DNA of 61,610 nucleotides from Prochloraceae cyanobacterium. GTDB lineage: Bacteria; Cyanobacteriota; Cyanobacteriia; Cyanobacteriales; JASJDA01. A program made the position numbers and the translations under genes. Position 1 is the first letter of the stretch. The number at the start of each line of letters is the position of its first letter. Below are positions 25,097-33,694 of this stretch, in pieces. The notes beneath the pieces are model-generated. The model saw only the letters and a list, made by a program, of their open reading frames with translations. It ran no database searches and was not told the origin of the DNA. The stretch lies in contig JASJDA010000023.1 in assembly GCA_030065755.1 (NCBI GenBank), positions 1 to 61,610 of the forward strand, in the 5' to 3' direction.

Positions 25097-26893
25097 ATGG
25101 GATTAAATGGTTCTTCTGGTGATAAAAAAGATTATCAATTTGAACTGGCTATTAAAGTTAATGGGTCAGAGGTAAGTCAAACTATATTACAAAACATCTT
25201 ACAAGTGGTTGTAGAAGAAAGTCTCTATATGCCCTCCATGTTCACTATTGTCATCCGAAACGATCTCGGTCCAGGAGGAGAGGGAGATAGGATCTGGCAA
25301 TACGACCAGTTTACAATCGGTCAGAAAATAACAATTGGTTTTGCTATGGTCCAGACTCAAGTTTTTGTGGGTCCAGAACAAAACCCATACCTTTGTCAAG
25401 GAAAAATCTCTGCCGTACAAATTCCTTTTAGTAAAAGATCTCAAGCTCCTATAGTAATAAGAGGGTATAGCGAAGAGTATCCTCTTCATTTAGGACGCAT
25501 TAATCGCACTTTTGTAGATCAAACTGACAGCCAAATTGTTCGCAAAATTCTTACAGAACACGGTCTGGAGATAGATAGAATAGACGATACTGGGGTGAGG
25601 CGCAAACACGTATACCAGGCCAATATAACCAACATGGAGTTTATCCGGCAACTGGCTGTCCGCAACGGTTATGAATTCTACTCCCAATTCGACACCCAGA
25701 AAAAGACGACCGTGGTGGGTTTTTGCAAATCTCATTCTAGGGGCAAACTAAAAACCAAATGGCTTGACAAAGGTACGAGCGGTAGCAAAACTTTCACCCC
25801 AGATAGTAGCGATTTAATTGTTTTAGATGGTATTCGGCTAACGTTGAATGCTGCCGAACAAGTTAAAAAAGTCAAGGTAAATTCTTGGTTTTATCAGAAA
25901 AAGGAATTAATACATTCTGAAAAGTCAAAAAATAAGACAGTTGTTAGTGAGTCTGACGCACTTAAAGCCGACGACGTACCTGGGAAAATGGGAGGTGGAG
26001 CTTCAGAACTGTCAGTAGTAAATCTGCAATGTCAAAATCCTGAGGAAGCAGACCATATCGCTCAAGGTATTTGCGATCGAGTTAGAGGAGAATTTCTTCA
26101 GGCTGAGATAGAAGCAGAAGGCAATCCAAAAGTTAAGCCAGGAAAGGTTATCGAACTCCAAGACGAAGATCTCGGCAGATATAAAGGCGAATATTACATT
26201 GGCGACACTCGCCACGTTTACCAACCAGACCGCGAAAGGACTTATACCGTCCATTTTACAATTCGAGGTCTCAAAGGAGGAAATTTAGTATCTTCTCTAT
26301 CTAGTCCCAATCAGCTCGAACCAGGACAAACCCTTTTGATTGGACTCGTTACAGACAACGAAGACCCAGATAACATGGGTAGAGTAAAAGTTAAGTTTCC
26401 CACCCTCACAGAAGAACATACTAGCTATTGGGCGAGAGTTGTCAGTGTTGGTGGTGGAAAAAAAAGAGGAGTTGAATGGCTCCCAGAGATAGATGATGAA
26501 GTATTAGTAGGATTTGAACACGGAAATATAAATAAACCCTATGTAGTTGGCGGTCTCTGGAATGGCAAGGACGAACCGCCAACCAACGTTAAAGAAACTG
26601 TTGTTGACAATAAAGTACGCCTGCGCACCCTCCAGAGTCGAGTTGGTCACATAATCCAGTTGATCGACGAAGATAAAGGCGAAAGTAAAACAGGAATTCA
26701 CATTATTACCGAAGCAGGACACCAAATTTATTTAAACGATAGCGACAAAAAAATTCTTATTAAATCAAAAGCAGGTCATACAGTTGAACTTAACGACGGG
26801 ACCAAAACCATGAATATTGAATCTATAGGAGATTTGAATATAAAAGCTGCTGGCAATATCACAATACAAGGAGTAACGATCGCCCTCAACTAA
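25097..26893 (+). CDS. CIS spike protein, VgrG-type (gp27-gp5-like)
   Basis: A 598-residue spike protein. Residues ~1-390 form the gp27-like late-control-D part (YQFELAIKVNGSEV, PIVIRGYSEEYPLHLGRINRTF, TDSQIVRKILTEHGLE). Residues ~405-490 form the gp5 OB-fold (IGLVTDNEDPDNMGRVKVKFP, ARVVSVGGGKKRGVEWLPEIDDEVLVGFEHG). The C-terminal beta-helix runs from GHQIYLNDSDKKILI to the end. The trimer should sit at the baseplate centre under the tube, and a PAAR protein would sharpen its tip. No toxic C-terminal extension is present: the chain ends with the helix. It starts 160 bp past the divergent adaptor gene. Confidence 0.95.
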   Translation: MGLNGSSGDKKDYQFELAIKVNGSEVSQTILQNILQVVVEESLYMPSMFTIVIRNDLGPGGEGDRIWQYDQFTIGQKITIGFAMVQTQVFVGPEQNPYLCQGKISAVQIPFSKRSQAPIVIRGYSEEYPLHLGRINRTFVDQTDSQIVRKILTEHGLEIDRIDDTGVRRKHVYQANITNMEFIRQLAVRNGYEFYSQFDTQKKTTVVGFCKSHSRGKLKTKWLDKGTSGSKTFTPDSSDLIVLDGIRLTLNAAEQVKKVKVNSWFYQKKELIHSEKSKNKTVVSESDALKADDVPGKMGGGASELSVVNLQCQNPEEADHIAQGICDRVRGEFLQAEIEAEGNPKVKPGKVIELQDEDLGRYKGEYYIGDTRHVYQPDRERTYTVHFTIRGLKGGNLVSSLSSPNQLEPGQTLLIGLVTDNEDPDNMGRVKVKFPTLTEEHTSYWARVVSVGGGKKRGVEWLPEIDDEVLVGFEHGNINKPYVVGGLWNGKDEPPTNVKETVVDNKVRLRTLQSRVGHIIQLIDEDKGESKTGIHIITEAGHQIYLNDSDKKILIKSKAGHTVELNDGTKTMNIESIGDLNIKAAGNITIQGVTIALN

Positions 26894-27481
26894 ATAAGAC
26901 GAGAAAACAGGTGGACAAACCAGCACTGTCCCGAAGTCCACCTGGTGCGATCGTGAAAGAGAGAGGGAGAGGGGGAGAGGGGGAGTGTGGGGAGTGTGGG
27001 AAGTGTGGGGAGAGGGGGAGAAAGATATGTAAATATAATTTAGCAATTTGGGATAACAATAACTATCTTTATATTTGTGGAAATTATCGAGCAAAAATTA
27101 GACTTTGTTGTCTAAAAAATCCTAAAAATATTTTGTCTTAATAAGGCAGTTAAGAGTTAAATATTCTAGAGCAAAAAATATACTTTATTAGCAAGAAATA
27201 AACAAAAATAAATAATTTTATAAAAACTTAAGAGAAAGTATTTAACTTCTGACTTCTGACTTCACACTTCTGACTTCGAGCGAAGCGATAAAGCTGGGCA
27301 AATTAATCATTATTGACTCGATCGAAATGCAAATATTCCAATTATAGGAGCCCTTTCTGACGTACTTTTTACAAAAATTAACAAAAAAAATAGAAGTTTC
27401 ATTTAAATAAAACTTTTAACCTTTTAAAATGTCTTAATATCAGTAATAATATAATAAAGTAGTAAAAATTAGCTGAAGAAT
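26894..27481. repeat. Noncoding gap with G-rich and heptameric repeats
   Basis: The 588 bp between the spike and gp25 genes hold a purine-rich run (26956-27020, GGGAGAGGGGGAGAGG and GTGTGGGGA units). They also hold heptameric (TTCTGAC)n repeats near 27244-27283, then a very AT-rich stretch with TATAAT at 27450-27455 that could be the -10 box of the baseplate operon. No gene is supported; a 76-codon ORF here is made of the repeat itself. Confidence 0.7.
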
Positions 27482-27913
27482 ATGGCGGGTAAAGCTAATA
27501 AAGACGACGATTACGTCGGTTATGGATTTGCTTATCCTTTACGAGTAAATCTTCAAGGAGAGTTCGATCTGAGCAGCGGAGAAACAAATATAGAGGAATC
27601 GATTAAAATTATCTTGCGCACCAATCTAGGAGAGCGATTATATCGACCTGATTTTGGCTCTCGCTTGTCCGAGTTAGAATTTGAACCAGTCAACGCGGAA
27701 ACTCTTTTACTTAGCAAAATGTATACTGAAGAAGCAATCAAGAAATGGGAACCAAGAATTAGTTTAAAACAAGTAATAGCCGAGCCAAAAATGGATGGAA
27801 GCTTAATAGACCTCAGGATCGTGTATGAAATTAAAAAAACTCGCAATACCCATAGTATGATATACCCATTTTATGTAGTTCCAGAAGACAACAGTTTTGA
27901 AAGCCCTTCTTGA
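27482..27913 (+). CDS. Baseplate wedge protein, gpW/gp25 family (Cis9-like)
   Basis: A 143-residue protein of the GPW_gp25 family. The signature is GETNIEESIKIILRTNLGERLYRPDFGSRL, then LEFEPVNAETLLLSKMYTEEAIKKWEPRI. gp25-like proteins start sheath polymerisation at the baseplate: their fold mimics a sheath subunit. It opens the baseplate gene run gp25 - gpJ-like - gpI-like, as in Afp/PVC clusters. Length is normal for the family. Confidence 0.95.
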   Translation: MAGKANKDDDYVGYGFAYPLRVNLQGEFDLSSGETNIEESIKIILRTNLGERLYRPDFGSRLSELEFEPVNAETLLLSKMYTEEAIKKWEPRISLKQVIAEPKMDGSLIDLRIVYEIKKTRNTHSMIYPFYVVPEDNSFESPS

Positions 27914-27999
27914 GAAAGGACATTTTGTAGTTAGCAATTAGAACTAATATAAAAATCGCCACAAAGTAATTAATATTAAACACTTCTAGAATAATTTCC

Positions 28000-30297
28000 A
28001 TGGAAGAACTTGACTTTTTGCCAGATTTACCCAAGCCCAACCTGGACGATCGGAAATTTGAGGATTTGCTGAATGAGTGCATTCTGCGCATTCCTCGCTA
28101 CTGTCCGGAGTGGACTAATCACAACCCCAGCGATCCAGGTATAACCTTGATCGAACTATTTTCTTGGCTCACCGAGCAAATGTTAATGCGGTTCAATCAA
28201 GTTCCTTTAAGAAATTACGTAAGTTTTCTGGAGTTGTTAGGCATTCGCCTAGACCCTCCCATTCCAGCCCAGGCTATCCTGACATTTTACTTTACAAAGG
28301 TGCGTCCAGGTGCGGTTATAATTCCCAACCAAACGGAAGTGTCAATAAGTAACGACCAAACACAAGAGCCGATCGTCTTTACCACAGCTCGCGAATTGCA
28401 CGTTGGCAACCCTATTATCAAGCACTTTCTAACCGCTAAACTCAACGTCAAACCATCTCAAACCCACCTGCGCAACTATACTCCCATCCCCCGCAACCCA
28501 GATGACCCAATAACACAAGAACAGTGGCGATATCTAGGCGAGTTTAAAGATGTCGTTCTCTTTGAAGAATCTAGACCTGGTAACTGTCTGTATATAGTAT
28601 TAGACGACTCAGAGCCAGATTGCACCGTAGCTGGAAACGTTATTTCAATTAATTTCAGAGGAGAAGCGGCTAGAGCTACTGGAATCAACCCCGACAATCC
28701 TCCCCTCCTGTGGGAAGCTTGGAATGGGAAAGAGTGGCAGTCAGGTATTCTCAGCAACAAAGAAGACGATCGAACTCAGGGATTTAGTTTTGACGATGCC
28801 GGACAGCAAGGAACAAATCCGATCAGACAAGGAGCAGAGGTAGAGTTACACTTGCCATTGGAGTTGCCAAAAACTAATTTAGGAACTAATTACAGAGGAT
28901 ACTGGGTTCGCTGCACCTATACTCCTCCCAATGAAAACCAGCCAGGTTACAATAGCTCTCCGATTATTTTGGGCTTGTCAGTCAAGTCTATTGGTAGCGC
29001 AGTTAAAGCAACCGAGTGCGTCCAAATTCAGCGAGAAATGCTAGGAGTTAGTAACGGTAAAGCGGGACAAAATTTTCAATTGCGAGAAACCCCTGTAATA
29101 CAAAGGCAACTGGAGTTAGACGAATATATAGAATTAGTTTTACCCAGCGGGGAAACAGAAAAATGGGAAGAAGTCGAGAACTTCGCTAATTCCGCTGGGG
29201 AAGACCCCCACTATACTATTGATTCGAGAACGGGTATAGTTCAATTTGGACCCCTAATTAGAGAACCAGCAGCACTCCAGCAAAAAACGCGGCAGCGGCT
29301 TCAAGTTCAACCGAAAACTGCTAAGTGGGAATACCGCAGAACAGGCGATCGCCGTCTCGCTCCTAGCAGCAAAGCAGCAGATTTAGATAAAACCCTACCC
29401 GAAAGACAATACGGTAAAGTTCCCCCTCCAGGCGCAGAAGTATATATGGTTGCTTACCGTACCGGAGGAGGAAGCAAGGGAAATGTCAAAGCTGGAACTC
29501 TCACTAGATTGAAAACTTCCATACCCTATGTTAAAACCGTTATCAATCACGAAGCAGCACGGGGTGGAGTTGACGCAGAATCTTTAACAGACGCAGCCTT
29601 AAGAGTTCCAGAGATACTGCGCTCTCGCGAAACCGCAGTTACTCCCAAGGATTTTGAAGTTATTACTCGAGCGGCGAGTAAGAAAGTTGCTCGCGCTCAT
29701 TGCGTCACAAATGCTGACAGTAACGTCCCAGGAACCGTACGTCTGCTTATTGTTCCAGCGATCGAAGCCAATTCGATCGACTTTCGGGGGAAATTTGTTA
29801 AAGGAATGGATCCAAATGAAGTTTTTGCTCTAGATGACGAACTCCAAAAAGACATTCAAGCTTATCTGCGAGAGCGCAAACCCTTGGGAGTGCAAGTCAA
29901 ATTAGAAGAGCCCGATTACGTAGGAGTTAAAGTAGAAATAGAAGTCATATTAGAACCCAGATACAATAACGTAGAAGACAAAGTAGAGATCCGTCAGCTA
30001 ATATTAGCTACTTTGTATCGCTTTCTCAATCCTATTACTGGGGGTCTAGAAAGAGAAGGTTGGCCCTTAGGTCGTCCTTTATATTCCTCAGATATCGTAT
30101 CTCAATGTCGAAATATTTCTGGGGTACGCAATCTCGGAACTGTCACCTTGTTTGAATCCCGTAAAGACTCTCAAGGCTGGTTTCTCCAAAACAGACCCCT
30201 CTCAACCATCCACCCTGGAGATAGAGGAATTATTTGTTCTTGGGACGATAAAGACCAAACCCTACCGTCGGGACACCGCATTAGTTTTATCGATTAA
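28000..30297 (+). CDS. Baseplate J-like protein (gp6/Afp11-like; Cis11)
   Basis: A 765-residue baseplate protein. The N-terminal motif NHNPSDPGITLIELFSWLTEQMLMRFNQVP (residues ~45-75) is characteristic of the Afp11/Pvc11 group. A baseplate-J-like domain follows in the second half (VKTVINHEAARGGVDAESLTDAALRVPEILRSRETAVTPKDFEVI). The C-terminal segment LATLYRFLNPITGGLEREGWPLGR is also conserved. It forms the wedge ring that links spike and sheath. It is 86 bp after gp25 and 27 bp before the gpI-like gene. Confidence 0.95.
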   Translation: MEELDFLPDLPKPNLDDRKFEDLLNECILRIPRYCPEWTNHNPSDPGITLIELFSWLTEQMLMRFNQVPLRNYVSFLELLGIRLDPPIPAQAILTFYFTKVRPGAVIIPNQTEVSISNDQTQEPIVFTTARELHVGNPIIKHFLTAKLNVKPSQTHLRNYTPIPRNPDDPITQEQWRYLGEFKDVVLFEESRPGNCLYIVLDDSEPDCTVAGNVISINFRGEAARATGINPDNPPLLWEAWNGKEWQSGILSNKEDDRTQGFSFDDAGQQGTNPIRQGAEVELHLPLELPKTNLGTNYRGYWVRCTYTPPNENQPGYNSSPIILGLSVKSIGSAVKATECVQIQREMLGVSNGKAGQNFQLRETPVIQRQLELDEYIELVLPSGETEKWEEVENFANSAGEDPHYTIDSRTGIVQFGPLIREPAALQQKTRQRLQVQPKTAKWEYRRTGDRRLAPSSKAADLDKTLPERQYGKVPPPGAEVYMVAYRTGGGSKGNVKAGTLTRLKTSIPYVKTVINHEAARGGVDAESLTDAALRVPEILRSRETAVTPKDFEVITRAASKKVARAHCVTNADSNVPGTVRLLIVPAIEANSIDFRGKFVKGMDPNEVFALDDELQKDIQAYLRERKPLGVQVKLEEPDYVGVKVEIEVILEPRYNNVEDKVEIRQLILATLYRFLNPITGGLEREGWPLGRPLYSSDIVSQCRNISGVRNLGTVTLFESRKDSQGWFLQNRPLSTIHPGDRGIICSWDDKDQTLPSGHRISFID

Positions 30298-30324
30298 AGA
30301 AAATTTTTACTTTCGGTAATAAAA

Positions 30325-31320
30325 ATGGTTCAAACTGAATCTGTTGCACCTTTATCGTTACAACTCGCCCCCCAGCGTTTTTTAGACGCAACCTCTCCCA
30401 CTGGGGAAAATGTGTTGAATCTGCTAATATATCCAGGAATAATCAGCGACCTGCTATTTCAACTGGAGAATACTAGCAATCGCTCTTTGCGATGGAGACT
30501 TGAATTAGAGGGAGAGTTTCCCTCCAATTGGTACAATTGGACACAGGAAGAAGATGAAAAAGAAATTGCTTCCCATCAAAAAATAACCAAAACAATTCGC
30601 TTCTTTATTCCTGGAGACTTTTTTGAAAATCAGTTTGCAGTAACCGATCGACAACCTCAATTAAAACTAAACTATGAAGCGCGAATTCTCTTGTACGTCG
30701 AGCAAAACAATAGAAGCCAGTTAGTCGTATACCGACTTTTTTCTATTTTCGTGCGTCTTCCCAGCACCTATATAAATCTTTTGCCCCCAATGTACAAAGA
30801 AGTCGATTTCTTAAATCGATTTTTAAATATTTTCGAGCAAACTTTCGATCCAGCCGTGCAGACTTTAGGAGTTCTCTGGGCGTATTTAGACCCTTTGACA
30901 GCACCAGAATCGATGTTGCCTTTTCTGGCTCGTTGGGTCGCTTGGGAAATAGACGATCGCTTGGATATTAAACGACAGCGACGTTTAATAAGTAATGCCG
31001 TTACACTATATCGCTGGCACGGAACTCTTTTTGGACTGCGTTTCTATCTTCATTTATGCACTGGTTTGCCTCTAGACGAGCATTTACCAGAACCAGAAAA
31101 ACACATTGGCATCGAAGAAGTTTTTAATGACGGCTTCATTTTAGGCGAAACTATCCTCGGTCAAGACTCCATAATTGGAGGCGGACGACCATATCATTTC
31201 TTCGTCTATTTGCGTCCCGAAAAATCTCAGCAAATAGAAGAGAATTTAGTCAGAGAAATAATCGAGCGAGAAAAACCTGCTTTTTGTACTTACGAACTCA
31301 ACATTATTTATCGAGACTAA
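30325..31320 (+). CDS. Baseplate protein of the tail P2 gpI type (Afp12/Cis12-like)
   Basis: A 331-residue protein. The second half holds the phage-tail gpI pattern: LLPPMYKEVDFLNRFLNIFEQTFDPAVQTL, then LPFLARWVAWEID and ISNAVTLYRWHGTLFGLRFYLHLCTGLPL. The first ~140 residues are a beta-rich domain (LSLQLAPQRFLDATSPTGENVLNLLIYP) that resembles the Ig-like start of the next two genes. With the gpJ-like protein it should form the baseplate wedge heterodimer. The downstream gene begins 55 bp later. Confidence 0.9.
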   Translation: MVQTESVAPLSLQLAPQRFLDATSPTGENVLNLLIYPGIISDLLFQLENTSNRSLRWRLELEGEFPSNWYNWTQEEDEKEIASHQKITKTIRFFIPGDFFENQFAVTDRQPQLKLNYEARILLYVEQNNRSQLVVYRLFSIFVRLPSTYINLLPPMYKEVDFLNRFLNIFEQTFDPAVQTLGVLWAYLDPLTAPESMLPFLARWVAWEIDDRLDIKRQRRLISNAVTLYRWHGTLFGLRFYLHLCTGLPLDEHLPEPEKHIGIEEVFNDGFILGETILGQDSIIGGGRPYHFFVYLRPEKSQQIEENLVREIIEREKPAFCTYELNIIYRD

Positions 31321-31375
31321 CAATTAAATAACAGTGAATAAATACTTCAGTCAATCTTGAGAAGGAGTCAAATTA

Positions 31376-33694
31376 GTGCGAAATGAAATCAAAGCAGTTG
31401 TTTCCAAAAAGCGACTTAAACTAATTCCAGATATTGCTATTGACGGATTCGATCGCAGTAGTGACAAAGACAATCAATTTAAAGTGTTGGTTACCAACGA
31501 AAGCGATCGATTTGCTAGCTTTCAAGTAGAATTAGAAGCAATAGGAATTGAAGGAAAAGTAGAAGCAGAGTGGTATCAAGTAGATCCAGAACTTTGTGCG
31601 AAAAAACCACCAGGAGACGAGACAGAATTTGACGTAGTAATTATTCAGCCGCCCTTTCCTGTTTATCAAACTACTATAGATTTAAAAGTAAAAGTATTCT
31701 CGGTTGAATATGCCGATTTATATACAGAGCAAAGAATCAGCCTGACTATTGAAAAACCCAGGCGATCTTTAAAAGTTTATCTGCCAATTAAAGATTTTCA
31801 AGTTTTTCCTGGAGATCTAGTCAAAATTCCCGTCTTAATTTACAATCTCAGTCCCAAAAGTATAGAAATAATTCTCAATTTATCCGGACTTGAATCATAT
31901 TGGTTCGAGGGAAATACCAGACAAGAAATACAAATAGCCCCTGGAGATTCGAGAGAAGAACACTTTCTCTGTCAACCGCCACGAGACGTTCAAATAATAA
32001 GCCAAGCTTACGAATTTGCCATCGAGACAACTAGCAAAGGTGGCTATACTCCCCCGATCGAGAGGGGAACTTTAACAATTCTTCCCTACGGAGTAGTTAA
32101 GCTTAATTGTCCCGAAGAAAAACTGACCATTCCCACGAAGAAGAAAAACTTTTTTGCTCCCAGTTATAACCGTGCAACCTACGAACTAGAATTTACGAAT
32201 AAAAGTAATTTAGTTCAGGAAATAGATCTAGAAATTTCCGAAGAAGATCGGAAAAAATGTGCTTTAGAGTTGCCAGAACCAATAGAAATAGAACCAGGAC
32301 AAAAAGATAGTAATTATCTCGTGGCCAGAAGGCGGCGACCCTGGTTAGGAAGAGAAAAAAGACTATTTTTTAAACTCATTCCCATACTATCAAGTAAAAT
32401 TGATACCGAGGAAGAAGTAGAAGCCGATAAAGAAGAATTAAATACTAAAGTCCGCTGCGATCCCAGCGTACAAAACCTAGAATTGCGGGTCAAACCTATA
32501 GTTCCATTTCCATTGCAAATTCTCGGAGGACTTTTAGGACTGATATTACTGTGGCTGCTTTGGTATCTTTTCCCCCCTCATCATAAAGGTCCAGTCAATT
32601 CAGTGCGAATCATTGGCAACGCAGGTACAGTTATAAGTGGTTCGAGCGATCGAACCATTCGCAGGTGGCAAATTAATAGTGGTAAGTGGTATTTCTTTAC
32701 TCGTCGTCTCAATTATGAAGGTGAGATTGCCTCTGACACCAAACAACCAGTCCGCGTCATTCGTCAAAGTACTAGGGACGACGACGTGATAGCTGCTGGA
32801 TTAGACAATGGAGATATTAATATCTGGAATATCTTGTCGGAGAAGCAAACGAGCATGTATCGAAGCAACGATCGCGTTTTCGACCTAGATTTTACCAAAG
32901 ATGCTCGTTATCTGTTTAGCGTTCACGGCAGTGGTTTTATCTATAAGTGGAACTTACTTCCAGATAATAGCGAACCAAGGCGAAGAGTCTATCTCAAAAA
33001 TATTGCTCTGTACTCGATGGCTATTAGCGATATAGGGGAAAATAAGCCCATTTTGGTACTTGTTGGCGGACGCTACGGTAGATTTGGCGTGTGGGAGTGG
33101 AAAGGGGAAAAATTTTACGATATTAAATATAAAATAAATACAGATGCAGGTTTCGACAAACTTTTCGGTCAGAACCATTACGTCAATAGTTTAGCCATTT
33201 CTAGAGAAAAACAACTTTTAGCAATGGCAGACAATCGAGGATATATTACTCTGTGGAATCTCAATAAGATGCGTCAATGTATTAATGATTATACAGGGAC
33301 AGCAAAGAGAAAAACGGATTCTAAAAATATTGGTGATGACGGTATAATTACCTCTAAAAAAATCATAGAATGCGATAGTGCTGTTGTAGACCAATGGCAA
33401 GAAAACAATAAAAGCCAACCCGTTCACTCTATAGCTATTACTAAAAGAGGTTGTTATCTAGCTAGTGTGGGAGATGATGAAAAAATCGTGCTTTGGCCTC
33501 TAGAAAAAGAGGGCGAGCGATCGCCTTCTGCCAAAGAAGGTAAAGTGATTGCTAAATCTTCCGACGTTCTACTAAAAACTGTAGACATAAAAGCAATAGA
33601 TGACAAACTTCTTATAGCGAACAACGCCAAAAATTATCGCGTTAATATATATCGAACTAAGAGAATGGATGTAAATGCAGAGTGTTATCAATAA
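31376..33694 (+). CDS. Ig-like - transmembrane - WD40-type propeller protein of the CIS locus
   Basis: A 772-residue protein from GTG 31376, behind AAGGAG. Residues ~1-375 contain three or so Ig-like beta domains (FKVLVTNESDRFASFQVELE; VYLPIKDFQVFPGDLVKIPVLIYNLSPKSIE), ending in the segment RRRRPWLGREKRLFF. One membrane span lies at ~380-398 (LQILGGLLGLILLWLLWYLF). The C-terminal ~370 residues are a beta-propeller with six or seven WD-type blades (GSSDRTIRRWQI, DNGDINIWNI, GSGFIYKWNL, NRGYITLWNL, GDDEKIVLWPL). A large propeller across a membrane from Ig-domains suggests a platform or anchor for the machine. It overlaps the next gene by 20 bp and belongs to the baseplate operon. Cytoplasmic side is not determined. 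Confidence 0.82.
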   Translation: MRNEIKAVVSKKRLKLIPDIAIDGFDRSSDKDNQFKVLVTNESDRFASFQVELEAIGIEGKVEAEWYQVDPELCAKKPPGDETEFDVVIIQPPFPVYQTTIDLKVKVFSVEYADLYTEQRISLTIEKPRRSLKVYLPIKDFQVFPGDLVKIPVLIYNLSPKSIEIILNLSGLESYWFEGNTRQEIQIAPGDSREEHFLCQPPRDVQIISQAYEFAIETTSKGGYTPPIERGTLTILPYGVVKLNCPEEKLTIPTKKKNFFAPSYNRATYELEFTNKSNLVQEIDLEISEEDRKKCALELPEPIEIEPGQKDSNYLVARRRRPWLGREKRLFFKLIPILSSKIDTEEEVEADKEELNTKVRCDPSVQNLELRVKPIVPFPLQILGGLLGLILLWLLWYLFPPHHKGPVNSVRIIGNAGTVISGSSDRTIRRWQINSGKWYFFTRRLNYEGEIASDTKQPVRVIRQSTRDDDVIAAGLDNGDINIWNILSEKQTSMYRSNDRVFDLDFTKDARYLFSVHGSGFIYKWNLLPDNSEPRRRVYLKNIALYSMAISDIGENKPILVLVGGRYGRFGVWEWKGEKFYDIKYKINTDAGFDKLFGQNHYVNSLAISREKQLLAMADNRGYITLWNLNKMRQCINDYTGTAKRKTDSKNIGDDGIITSKKIIECDSAVVDQWQENNKSQPVHSIAITKRGCYLASVGDDEKIVLWPLEKEGERSPSAKEGKVIAKSSDVLLKTVDIKAIDDKLLIANNAKNYRVNIYRTKRMDVNAECYQ

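Noticed and set aside
26911-27141. 76-codon forward ORF between spike and gp25
   Set aside because: It consists mostly of translated G-rich repeat and has no family pattern.
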